Assembly (NCBI GenBank): GCA_027014185.1
Contig: JALWEK010000230.1
Coordinates: 1-19,227, forward strand
Origin: Aquificaceae bacterium
Lineage (GTDB): Bacteria > Aquificota > Aquificia > Aquificales > Aquificaceae
Direction of reading: 5' to 3'
Length of the DNA stretch: 19,227 nt
Shown here: piece by piece, positions 1 to 7,900 of the stretch
How positions within the stretch are numbered: the stretch's first letter is position 1
Layout of the letters: every line of letters starts with the position of its first letter
Made by a program: the position numbers and the translations under genes
The notes under the pieces: model-generated
Database searches by the model: none
What the model was told of the DNA's origin: nothing
Seen by the model: only the letters and a program-made list of their open reading frames with translations

Positions 1-765
1 GAGCGTGTGGGCCTGCTCGGTGTTGTAGCTGGTGAAGAAGCACCATCCGTGGGACTTCTTCTTACCACAGTGGGCGAGGTCGTAGTCAAAGCCGGGGACC
101 AGTAGCTGGAAGGCTATATCCATCCTGTTGTTCTTCTCGCTCTTGGAGTTATCGACCTTTATGAAGGTTATAGTTCCCTTCGCCCACTTCTTGTACTCGG
201 CTATCGGGTAATCCTTCTGGGGTATAGGAACGCTGAACCTGGTTCCCGCGACCACGTACTCGGTGTTCTGCGTAATGAAGGATGAGGGGTGGTTTCCGGC
301 CGAGTTGGGTATCTCTATTATCTCCACCGTCCTGAACTCGGAGAGGTCTATCCTCGCAACCCTGGGTGTGTTGTTGGCGTTTATGAAGAGCCATCTCCCG
401 TCCGGGACACCGTTCGTCTGCGAGAGCTCGGGGTGGTGCGAGTCATCCCAGGGAATGAAACCGTGGGATGTCATCAGGAGGGCCCTGGTCTCCTCAGAGT
501 ATCCGTATCCGTTCTCGGGGTTTACCGAGAAGACCGGTATCATCCTCAGGTTTCTTCCCGAAGGGATACCGTGAACTCCCACCTGACCGTTGAACCCTCC
601 CGAGAAGAAGACGTAGAACTCATCGTACTGCCCTGGGGGTACGTAAACACGCTTGGCGGCCTCCTCCCACTCCTTGCTGAGATGCTTGGTCTGGGAGAAG
701 ACGGCACCTATACCGGCGAGCGCCATGACCGCCAGAGCTGCTTTCTTAAGCTTTCCTCCCTTCAT
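1..765 (-). CDS. nosZ: Nitrous oxide reductase NosZ, clade II (Sec-type), C-terminus missing
   Basis: Reduces N2O to N2 in the periplasm, the last step of denitrification. The gene runs off the left edge, so only the first 255 codons are seen and the CuA domain is outside the window. The N-terminus is a Sec-type signal peptide (Lys-rich start, hydrophobic residues about 9-22, cleavage near FSQ) with no twin arginine, which is the hallmark of the clade II enzymes. The mature part shows the propeller motifs of NosZ: DDSHHPE at 107-113, with the two histidines expected as CuZ ligands, then DGRWLFINANNTPRVARID, NSAGNHP and VVAGTRFSVPIPQ. GGAGGTGA lies 5 bases before the ATG. It sits 21 bp behind a small cytochrome c gene, which may deliver electrons. 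The family call is very secure; activity cannot be judged from a fragment. Confidence 0.96.
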   Translation of the reverse strand, partial: MKGGKLKKAALAVMALAGIGAVFSQTKHLSKEWEEAAKRVYVPPGQYDEFYVFFSGGFNGQVGVHGIPSGRNLRMIPVFSVNPENGYGYSEETRALLMTSHGFIPWDDSHHPELSQTNGVPDGRWLFINANNTPRVARIDLSEFRTVEIIEIPNSAGNHPSSFITQNTEYVVAGTRFSVPIPQKDYPIAEYKKWAKGTITFIKVDNSKSEKNNRMDIAFQLLVPGFDYDLAHCGKKKSHGWCFFTSYNTEQAHTL

Positions 766-786
766 ATCTATCACCTCCAGAGTTGA

Positions 787-1128
787 TTACTTCTCCAAAG
801 ACAGGATCCATTTGGCTATCTTCTCCGCCTCCTCCTTGGAAACGGGCTGGCGAGGCATGTAGAAGGCTGTTATGCTCACCCCGTACTTGCTCGCAAGTCC
901 CTGCCACTTACCGACGCTGCCGTTAGTCATGCTCTGAACCAGGGTCTTTACCGCGTCGGGTTTTCCCTTGTACTCCTTGGCTATAACCTTGTACGGGGGT
1001 CCCACCTTGCTCTTCTCTACATCGTGGCACGAGTAGCAGCCTTTACTCTTGAGAAGCGATGGAACGTCCTGGGCGAAGGAGAAGGTAACCGCCGCGGCCG
1101 TGAGATAGGCTAATAACGATATTCGCAT
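787..1128 (-). CDS. Small periplasmic c-type cytochrome (class I, c-551/552-like)
   Basis: A 113-residue secreted monoheme cytochrome c. Residues 1-20 form a signal peptide ending FSFAQ. CYSCH at 31-35 is the covalent heme c site and KVGPPY follows as in class I cytochromes. The Met in FYMPRQPVS near residue 91 is the expected distal iron ligand, and a C-terminal amphipathic helix (EEAEKIAKWILSL) closes the fold. It is the first gene of an operon with nosZ 21 bp downstream, so a role as electron donor to NosZ is likely but inferred; service to the periplasmic Nar/Nxr-like enzyme or a terminal oxidase is also possible. A strong SD (AAGGAGG) lies 7 bases before the ATG and a near-consensus promoter lies just upstream. 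Confidence 0.93.
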   Translation of the reverse strand: MRISLLAYLTAAAVTFSFAQDVPSLLKSKGCYSCHDVEKSKVGPPYKVIAKEYKGKPDAVKTLVQSMTNGSVGKWQGLASKYGVSITAFYMPRQPVSKEEAEKIAKWILSLEK

Positions 1129-1148
1129 ATCCTAACCTCCTTATCTAA

Positions 1149-1177
1149 ATTATATGATGATAATCAGATTAAGTCAA
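1149..1177 (-). promoter_or_regulatory. Sigma-70-type promoter of the cytochrome c-nosZ operon
   Basis: On the minus strand TTGACT (1172-1177) and TATAAT (1149-1154) are separated by exactly 17 bases, and the cytochrome c start codon follows about 20 bases later behind a good SD. The -10 region is embedded in an imperfect dyad (ATTAT, six bases, ATAAT at 1149-1164), where a regulator might bind. Seen by eye only. Confidence 0.7.
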
Positions 1178-1193
1178 TTCTTCATGAGTTAGT

Positions 1194-1199
1194 CATAAT
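1194..1199 (+). promoter_or_regulatory. Possible -10 box of the YhcC-like gene (leaderless arrangement)
   Basis: CATAAT ends only 5 bases before the ATG at 1205, and no Shine-Dalgarno sequence is present before that ATG. If this is the -10 element, transcription would start at or next to the start codon and the mRNA would be leaderless. No good -35 box is visible at the right distance. Confidence 0.3.
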
Positions 1200-1204
1200 T
1201 TACC

Positions 1205-2182
1205 ATGGAGAGGATAAACTACTTCAGGCTCTATGCGAAGGGTAGGTTCGGAAGGAGGGTCCAAAAGATACCGGTTGCTCTCCCCTTCACCTGTCCCAAC
1301 ATAGACGGAACCAAGGGCAGGGGAGGGTGTATATACTGCTACAGAGGCTCCAGGCCCGCACACCTCTCCCCTGGAGTATCCTTGAGGGAGCAGATAGAGG
1401 AGGGTATAAGGAGAGGTAAGGAGAGGTACGGCAGGAAGACCTTATTCTTCGTTTACTTCCAGTCCTACACGAACACTTACGGGGACAGGGAGCACCTTAA
1501 AGAGCTCTACGACACCGTCCTCGATTACGAGGAGGTGGTAGGCCTCGATGTGGGAACCAGGCCCGATTGCGCTCCCAACTGGGTTCTGGAGCTTCTCTCT
1601 TCGTACAGAGATAAAGGACTAGAGGTCTGGATAGAGTTCGGCCTCCAGTCGGCGAACTTTGAGACCCTCAAGAGGATAAACAGGGCCCACGGAGTCTCCG
1701 ATCTCGTGGACGCGACCCTGAGGGCTAAAGCACACGGGCTCAAAGTCTGCATACACACGATAGTGGGACTCCCCTTCGAGGGCAGGGAGGACTTTCTGGA
1801 AACGGCGAAGCTCGTTTCTGCCCTCAGGGCCGATGGGATAAAGATACATCCCATATACGTTATGAAGAATACGGTCCTCGCCAGGCTGTTCCTCGAGGGG
1901 AGGTTCAGAGCGCTCAGCCTGGAGGAGTACGTTAGGTACGCCGCTGATATGTTAGAGCTAATACCCGAGAGCACGGTGGTCCACAGGCTCACCGCCGAGG
2001 CTGAGAGGGACAAGCTCCTCTCTCCCGATTACTGCGTCTATGAGAGGAAGCTGGAGGTGATAGCGAGGATAGAAGAGGAGCTCAGAAAGAGGGGAAGCAG
2101 GCAAGGGGCGGGGAGCTCCTCAGGTGTTGAACGGGCAGGAGGGAACCTTCACAAACTCGTTGAGGAACCAGGGGGAGCTTAA
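1205..2182 (+). CDS. YhcC/TIGR01212-family radical SAM protein
   Basis: A radical S-adenosylmethionine enzyme, 325 residues, probably cytosolic. The Fe-S site is the family's wide cysteine pattern C30-x11-C42-x2-C45 (CPNIDGTKGRGGCIYC), not the ordinary CxxxCxxC. Other family marks are FFVYFQSYTNTYG near 81-93, VGLDVGTRPDC near 112-122, EFGLQSA near 144-150 and GLPFEGREDF near 188-197. These match the YhcC group, whose biochemical role is not established to my knowledge. The family usually ends near a GxxQG motif; here that is RGSRQGAG near residue 300. The last 25 or so residues are a Gly/Ser-rich tail read from the antisense of nrdG, which overlaps this gene by 63 bp, so the tail may be a recent extension. 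No SD is visible. Confidence 0.88.
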   Translation: MERINYFRLYAKGRFGRRVQKIPVALPFTCPNIDGTKGRGGCIYCYRGSRPAHLSPGVSLREQIEEGIRRGKERYGRKTLFFVYFQSYTNTYGDREHLKELYDTVLDYEEVVGLDVGTRPDCAPNWVLELLSSYRDKGLEVWIEFGLQSANFETLKRINRAHGVSDLVDATLRAKAHGLKVCIHTIVGLPFEGREDFLETAKLVSALRADGIKIHPIYVMKNTVLARLFLEGRFRALSLEEYVRYAADMLELIPESTVVHRLTAEAERDKLLSPDYCVYERKLEVIARIEEELRKRGSRQGAGSSSGVERAGGNLHKLVEEPGGA

Positions 2183-2734
2183 GCTATCTGTGAAGTCCCT
2201 TATCTCCTCCACGTCCTCCTCCGAGAGCCAGGGGTACCGCGGCGTTCTGTATATGGTCAGGGGAAGGCCGTCCGCTACACTCACGCTCTCCCTTATCCTT
2301 CCGAGGTCGAGACCTCTCGTTCCCGTGGTGTACTCGTAGAGATCCTTCTTCGAAAGAGGAGACTTTATATCCACGGCGAAGCCGTCAACAACATCTGAGA
2401 GCTTCTCCATAACCTGTGGATTGTAGCCGTTCGTGTCTATCCTCACCTTGAGCTGGGGGTTTCTGCTTTTTACCCTCTCCACGAAAGCCCGTAGCTTGTC
2501 GGGATTGTGCACCGTGGGCTCCCCGCCTGATAGAACGAGGGCGTCTATAACGGGGTTCTGGGTAGCCTCCTGGAGAACCTCCCTCTCGAAGATGTACCCC
2601 TTCTCACCTGTGACGAGCCTCCAGTTGTGGCAGTGCCTGCACCGGAAGTTACATCCTGGTAAAAAGGCTATCAGGCTCCACCTGCCCGGGACATCCTTCG
2701 AGGAGATCGTGTAGGAGACGAACCTCAGTCCCAT
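2120..2734 (-). CDS. nrdG: Anaerobic ribonucleoside-triphosphate reductase activating protein (radical SAM)
   Basis: Activase of the class III ribonucleotide reductase: it cleaves S-adenosylmethionine and abstracts hydrogen from the glycyl-radical residue of NrdD. The 204-residue protein carries the canonical CNFRCRHC cluster motif (C28, C32, C35), the SGGEPT motif at 69-74 and DTNGYNP near 100. It looks like the NrdG2 type (TIGR02495), which also resembles pyruvate formate-lyase activases; the partner gene decides the name. Its start overlaps the end of nrdD by 10 bp, implying translational coupling. Its 3' end runs antisense into the YhcC-like gene for 63 bp. The tail FVKVPSCPFNT has an extra cysteine near the C-terminus. 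Confidence 0.9.
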   Translation of the reverse strand: MGLRFVSYTISSKDVPGRWSLIAFLPGCNFRCRHCHNWRLVTGEKGYIFEREVLQEATQNPVIDALVLSGGEPTVHNPDKLRAFVERVKSRNPQLKVRIDTNGYNPQVMEKLSDVVDGFAVDIKSPLSKKDLYEYTTGTRGLDLGRIRESVSVADGLPLTIYRTPRYPWLSEEDVEEIRDFTDSLSSPWFLNEFVKVPSCPFNT

Positions 2735-4722
2735 CGGGATGCCTCCATCAGTTCGACGACCTCTACCTTCTTCCTCGTCACCCAGTCAGCTCTCCTTCCT
2801 CCCTGCCAGTAGTTCTCCTCTCCTTCGTAGACGTAGTTCTCCCTGTCCGCTTTCCTTACCCTTCTGGCTATCGGCCTGTAGTAGCCTATCACCCTCGAGT
2901 ATATGATCGTGTCGTCCGAGCCACAGTAGGGACAGGTGTGCCTCTCGCCAACGACCTTCGCCTCGCAGGAGTTGCACACGCTCATAGTGGGCGTGAGGGT
3001 TATGTAGATTATAGGGAGCCTCTCGAAGAGCCTTCTTATAAACTCCTTCAAGGAGTGTTCATCGGGCTTCTCGTTAAGGAATATGTGCTGTATGCTCCCT
3101 CCCGTTGCGAACCTCTGGGTGTGGGATGAGACCTCGAGCTGTTTCCCTAGGGGGGCGTCGTAAGGGGGCTGGAAGCCGGCGGTGAGGAATACCCCCGACC
3201 CCTCCAAGCTTCCCTTTACGAAGGGAGGTTTCCCGTTCACCTTCCCCAGCCAGTATTTCCTGTATAGTCTGTACCTGTCGAACCTGCCGCTCGCCACCTC
3301 TGTGAAGAACTCGAGATCCTTTCGGGCTAACTTCGGCCCTGCAGTCTCGCCGGGTGCGTACTCGAAGTTCCAGGGTACGCCGTCTTCCCTCATGAAATCT
3401 TCGAGCTTCGACAGTATGAAGTCCGCAACCTCCTTGGCGAAGACAAGACCCTCCGGGTGGAACAGCCCGGACTCGGACTCGATCACCCTACCCTCGGAAT
3501 CCCGCGTGACGAAGCCGAAGTTTATCAGGCCCTCGTGGCCTCCCTGAAGGGAGATGGTGTTGAAGAGGGTGGACAGATCCTTCATGTAGTAAAAGAATGT
3601 AGGGTATAGTTCTCTGTGGGAGTCTATGAACTCCCTCTTCTTGTTTAAAACGCTCCTCGCCCTATCGAGGATGTCTCCCAGATGTTCAAAGAGGCTCTCC
3701 TTGTTCCCCGCGTGTATCCATCCGAGCCTGTTGAAGTTTATAGATATTACGCCTATGGAACCTACGCCGGAGGCGTTCCCGAAGACCGAACCGGTGTTTG
3801 AAACCCTCAGGACCTCTCCTATATCGACCTGGAAGCGGCAGCAGAAACTCCTCTGCAGGTAGGGGTTCCTCGGCTCTAGGCCCCGTTCTAAAAAGGGCTT
3901 GCTCAGGAAGTTCTCGAAGTAGGCCCCTCCGTGCTTGTCCATGTTCTTTAAAAACTCGAGGAAAACGGGATCCTCGAAGTTGAAGTTGTCGGTTATCTGT
4001 ACGGTGATCAGAGGGAAGGTCCAGGGCCTTCCGTCCGCATCCCCCTCCCACATGGCCTGGAGAAAGCCGAGGGCTACCCTGTCGTAAACCTCGGAGGGTA
4101 TATCGCTGTACTTGGTATCGAGCACCTTCCCGCCAACAACCACAAACTCTTCCTCGAGAGAGGGTGCCGGCTTCCCGAACTCGAGGGTGACGTTGGTGAA
4201 CGGGCTGTTTCCGCTCCTGAATGGAAGGTTTATGTTGTAGAGGAAGCTCTGGAAGGCGTGAGATATCTCGTCCAGTGAGTACCTCCTTCCCTTTAGATTT
4301 TCTTCATAGTAAACGTAAGAGGCGGCCACCGTTATCAGGTCGTTGAGGGCAACGGCACCGGCAACCTCTTGGGATATCAGGCATATGAAGTTAGCGCACT
4401 GGTCTAGGAGGTTCCTGAGCCTCTTCGGAGGCCTGGAGCGGGGCATAACCCTCGTGTTCGCGGTAAGACCGTTGAAGGCTATATCCCTGGCCGAAAAACC
4501 CACGCAGTAGGGGCCGAGAAGGGACAGCTGGTGCTGATACCACCACCCCTCTTCGTGCATAAGCCTCTCCTCTTCGGAGAGGATGCTTCTCAGCATGTAC
4601 TCCTTCATCACCTCCCCTGAGAGGATGTTCGCCATAGCTGGCAGAGAGTAAACGAGGTTGGCGTTGTGCTTTGCAAGATCTGCTGCTTCAAGGTACTGGT
4701 CTATGAGGCTTAGACTCTCCAT
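2725..4722 (-). CDS. nrdD: Anaerobic (class III) ribonucleoside-triphosphate reductase
   Basis: Glycyl-radical enzyme that makes deoxyribonucleoside triphosphates without oxygen. At 665 residues it is full length. The C-terminal glycyl radical site is SRVIGYYRP, with the radical glycine at about residue 613. Just before it is the zinc ribbon CNSC (583-586) and CPYC (597-600). The radical-transfer cysteine should be one of C294/C295 in QRSFCCRFQ. The protein starts straight into the catalytic domain and I see no N-terminal ATP-cone, so allosteric control of overall activity by ATP/dATP may be lacking. A strong SD (GGAGGAGGTAA) precedes the ATG, with a promoter about 20 bases further up. nrdG follows with a 10-bp overlap. 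The pair indicates DNA synthesis in anoxic growth, in keeping with the adjacent nitrogen-oxide respiration genes. Confidence 0.96.
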   Translation of the reverse strand: MESLSLIDQYLEAADLAKHNANLVYSLPAMANILSGEVMKEYMLRSILSEEERLMHEEGWWYQHQLSLLGPYCVGFSARDIAFNGLTANTRVMPRSRPPKRLRNLLDQCANFICLISQEVAGAVALNDLITVAASYVYYEENLKGRRYSLDEISHAFQSFLYNINLPFRSGNSPFTNVTLEFGKPAPSLEEEFVVVGGKVLDTKYSDIPSEVYDRVALGFLQAMWEGDADGRPWTFPLITVQITDNFNFEDPVFLEFLKNMDKHGGAYFENFLSKPFLERGLEPRNPYLQRSFCCRFQVDIGEVLRVSNTGSVFGNASGVGSIGVISINFNRLGWIHAGNKESLFEHLGDILDRARSVLNKKREFIDSHRELYPTFFYYMKDLSTLFNTISLQGGHEGLINFGFVTRDSEGRVIESESGLFHPEGLVFAKEVADFILSKLEDFMREDGVPWNFEYAPGETAGPKLARKDLEFFTEVASGRFDRYRLYRKYWLGKVNGKPPFVKGSLEGSGVFLTAGFQPPYDAPLGKQLEVSSHTQRFATGGSIQHIFLNEKPDEHSLKEFIRRLFERLPIIYITLTPTMSVCNSCEAKVVGERHTCPYCGSDDTIIYSRVIGYYRPIARRVRKADRENYVYEGEENYWQGGRRADWVTRKKVEVVELMEASRWD

Positions 4723-4740
4723 CCCTTACCTCCTCCGCTT

Positions 4741-4768
4741 ATTTTAGATTAATCGGTCATTTTTTCAA
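4741..4768 (-). promoter_or_regulatory. Probable nrdDG promoter
   Basis: On the minus strand TTGAAA (4763-4768) and TAAAAT (4741-4746) are spaced by 16 bases. The transcript would begin just upstream of the strong SD of nrdD. A TTGAT...ATCAA dyad lies about 20 bases upstream of the -35 box. Confidence 0.5.
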
Positions 4769-4772
4769 GAAT

Positions 4773-4794
4773 TTGATTGTTCTAAGGTTATCAA
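4773..4794. promoter_or_regulatory. Inverted repeat TTGAT-N12-ATCAA in the nrdD/oxidoreductase control region
   Basis: TTGAT at 4773-4777 and ATCAA at 4790-4794 are the two half-sites of an FNR/CRP-family operator, but the gap is 12 bases where FNR has 4. It may be two half-sites, a site for another dimeric regulator, or chance in AT-rich DNA. It lies upstream of the nrdD -35 box, a position expected for an activator. Confidence 0.3.
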
Positions 4795-4856
4795 CGCCTT
4801 TTAAACGGATTTTCTAAGTTCTTGACTGGCCAGGGAAAATAGACTGTAAGTAAAAG

Positions 4857-4885
4857 TTGATTTTTTTATCAGGAAAGCCTATGAT
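4857..4885 (+). promoter_or_regulatory. Probable promoter of the Nar/Nxr-like operon with overlapping FNR-like dyad
   Basis: TTGATT (4857-4862) and TATGAT (4880-4885) are spaced by exactly 17 bases, 50 bases before the ATG. The -35 box is itself the left arm of TTGAT-N6-ATCAG (4857-4872), similar to but wider than an FNR box. A factor bound there would cover the -35 element. Confidence 0.5.
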
Positions 4886-4889
4886 TACT

Positions 4890-4923
4890 TACATGAGGTA
4901 TATCATATGATATGTGTCATGTA
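4890..4923. repeat. 34-bp interrupted palindrome in the leader of the Nar/Nxr-like operon
   Basis: TACATGA (4890-4896) is the exact reverse complement of TCATGTA (4917-4923), and the centre ATATCATATGATAT (4900-4913) is a perfect 14-bp palindrome on the same axis. The two intervening triplets GGT and GTG do not pair as DNA but allow two G-U pairs in RNA. It lies after the predicted transcription start and ends one base before the SD GGAGGTGA (4925-4932). It could be a DNA operator or an RNA hairpin controlling translation or stability. Confidence 0.75.
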
Positions 4924-4935
4924 TGGAGGTGAGCT

Positions 4936-7900
4936 ATGAGCCTGACTCGGAGGGATTTCGTAAAGGTAGGCGGCCTTTCCTTGGCGGCCCTTTCTTCACC
5001 AAGCTTCTCTCTCAGAGTCTTTGAGCCTGTGGTCAAGGTGGACAACCCGATCAAGCACTACCCAAACCGTGAATGGGAGACGATGTACAGGGACATATTC
5101 AGGTCCGAGGACACCTTCGTCTTCCTCTGCGCCCCCAACGACACCCACAACTGCCTCCTGAGAGCCCACGTCAAGAACGGCGTGGTCACCAGGATTGAAC
5201 CCACATACCGCTTCCACGAGGCTACCGACATATACGGCCTCAAATCGTCCCCAAGATGGGAGCCCAGATGCTGTAACAAGGGTCTCTCTCTGATGAGGAG
5301 GTTCTACGGGGACAGAAGGGTTAAGGGCCCCATGGTCAGGAAGGGCTTTTACGAGTGGTACAAGGCGGGATTCCCCAGAGACCCCAAAACTGGAAAGCCT
5401 CCGGAGAAGTACTTCCAGAGGGGTAGGGACAAGTTCATAAAGGTCACCTGGGACGAGGTGGCGGACATCATAGCCAAGACGATGATAAACATAGCCCAGA
5501 CCTACTCGGGTGAGGAAGGAAGGAGAAGACTCGAGGCCCAGGGTCATTACCCCAAAGAGATGCTCGACGAGATGAAGGGAGCCGGAACGAGGACCTTCAA
5601 GTTCAGGGGATCGATGCCCTTCCTGGCGGTGGTAAGATACACCTCCCCCTACAGGATGGCTAACTTGATGGCCCTTCTCGACCACCACATCAGGGGCGTT
5701 CCCCCCGAGAAGGCCCTCGGAGGAAGAGGCTGGGACAACTACTCCTTCCACACGGACCTCGCCCCCGGGCACCCGATGGTTACCGGCCAGCAGAACACAG
5801 ACTTCGACCTCTGTCTCTGGGAGTACTCGAAGCTGATAATCCTCTGGGGGATGAACCCCTTCACCACCAAGATGCCCGACTGCCACTGGCTCACCGAGGC
5901 GAGGATAAAAGGCTCTAAGGTGATAGTGATATCCAACGACTACTCCCCCACCTCGAGGGCGGCGGACGAGCTGATAGTGGTAAGAACCGGAACGGATACG
6001 GCCCTCGCCCTCTCGATAGCCTACGTGATCATGAAGGAGAAGCTCTACCAGGAAAAGTACGTGAAGGCCTGGACCGATATGCCACTGCTTGTGAGGATGG
6101 ACAACGGAAAGGTCCTCAGGGCCAAAGACATAATTCCGGACTACAAACCAAAGCCCCTCAAGAAGGCGGAGGTCTTCAGGAAGGGAGACAGGCTGCCTCC
6201 CTTCTACAAGCAGGAGAAGCAGTACATACCCGAGAAGATAAGGGAAGAGGACATGAACGACTTCGTCGTATGGGACACCAAGACCAACTCCCCCAAGGTG
6301 ATAACTAGGGACGACGTTGGGGACGACTTCTGGAAGCTGGGTATAGATCCCGCCCTCACCGGAGAGTTCACGGTAAGAACAGTCGAGGGCAAGAAGGTTA
6401 AGGTAAAGCCCCTCTTCCAGGTCTATCTCGAGTTCTTCGAGGACAACTACAGGCCCGAGCTTGCGGAGAAGATCACGGGAGTCCCGGCGGAGAAGATAGT
6501 GAAGCTCGCGAGAGAGATAGCGGCCCATCCGAGGAACATAAAGCTGGCCCAGGGGATGGGTGTGAACCAGTACTTCCACGGAGACCTCAAGGACAGGGCC
6601 ATGTACCTGATCGTGGCCCTCACCGACAACGTGGGACACCTGACCGGGAACATCGGCTCTTACGCGGGGAACTTCAGGCTCGCCCTCTTCAACGGAGTTG
6701 GTCAGTACTTCCTCGAGGATCCCTTCAACATAGAGCTCGATCCCAAGAAGCCCGCTAAGGTCAAGAGGTACTGGAAAGGGGAGTCGGCCCACTACTACTC
6801 CCACGACGATCATCCCCAGTTCATGGGCAAGCACCTGATAACTGGTAAGACCCACATGCCCACACCCACCAAGTTCTGCTGGTTCGTGGACGCCAACTCT
6901 ATACTCGGAAACGCCAAGTGGAAGTACAACATCATAATGAACACCCTTCCCAAGATAGAGTGCATAGTCACCAACGAGTGGTGGTGGTCCCTCACCTGCG
7001 AGTACTCGGATATAGTTCTCGGAGTGGACGCCTGGAACGAGAACAAGTACTGGGACATAGCGGGTTCGGTCACCAACCCCTTCGTCTACGTATGGCCCAA
7101 GACGGGACACAGGAGGCTCTACGACACCAAGAACGATGCCGAGGTATTCGCCTTAGTGGGAAGGAGGCTCGCCGAGCTCACGGGAGACAGGAGGTTCGCC
7201 GACTACTGGAAGTTCGCCCTCGAGGGCAAGCAGGAGGTTTACGTCCAGAGGGTGATAAACGCCTCCTCCAACCTCAGGGGCTACAAGCTCGAGGAGATAG
7301 GGAAGAAGGCCCAGGAGGGAATACCCTCCCTCATAATGACGAGGACCTATCCCAAGTACGTTGGTATGGACCAGCTCCAGGAAAACATGCCCTGGTACAC
7401 GAAGAGCGGTAGGATGGAGTTCTACAGGGAGGAGAGAGAGTTCATCGAGGCGGGTGAGAACCTGCCCGTTTACAGGGAGCCCGTAGACGCCACAGACTTC
7501 GAGCCGAACGTAATCGTGGCCGCCAAGAAGCATCCTCTCCTGAGGCCCAAGAGACCCGAGGACTACGGCGTAGATTCCAAGGAGGCCCTGATAAACACCG
7601 AATGGAGGCAGGCGAGGAATGTGATCGTATCTCCAGTCAAGCTCACTAAGACCAAACACCCCTTGAGGCTCTCCCTCGGAGCGACTCACATAGTCCACAC
7701 GCCCAAGTACAGGCACGCTGCCCACACCACTACCGGGGACACCGACATAACGACCCTGCTGTTCGGTCCCTTCGGGGACATATACAGGCACGACAAGAGG
7801 AAGCCCTTCGTCTCCGAGGCCTACATAGACATGAACCCGAAGGATCTCAGGAAGCTCGGTATAGAGGACGGGGACTACGTCTGGGTTGATCCCGATCCTC

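Noticed and set aside
4996..7110. 704-codon open frame on the minus strand opposite the molybdo-subunit gene
   Set aside because: It lies antisense to a protein with clear family motifs. The composition (many Val, Leu, Gly, His, repetitive) is that of a codon-bias shadow, and it has no motif or SD of its own.
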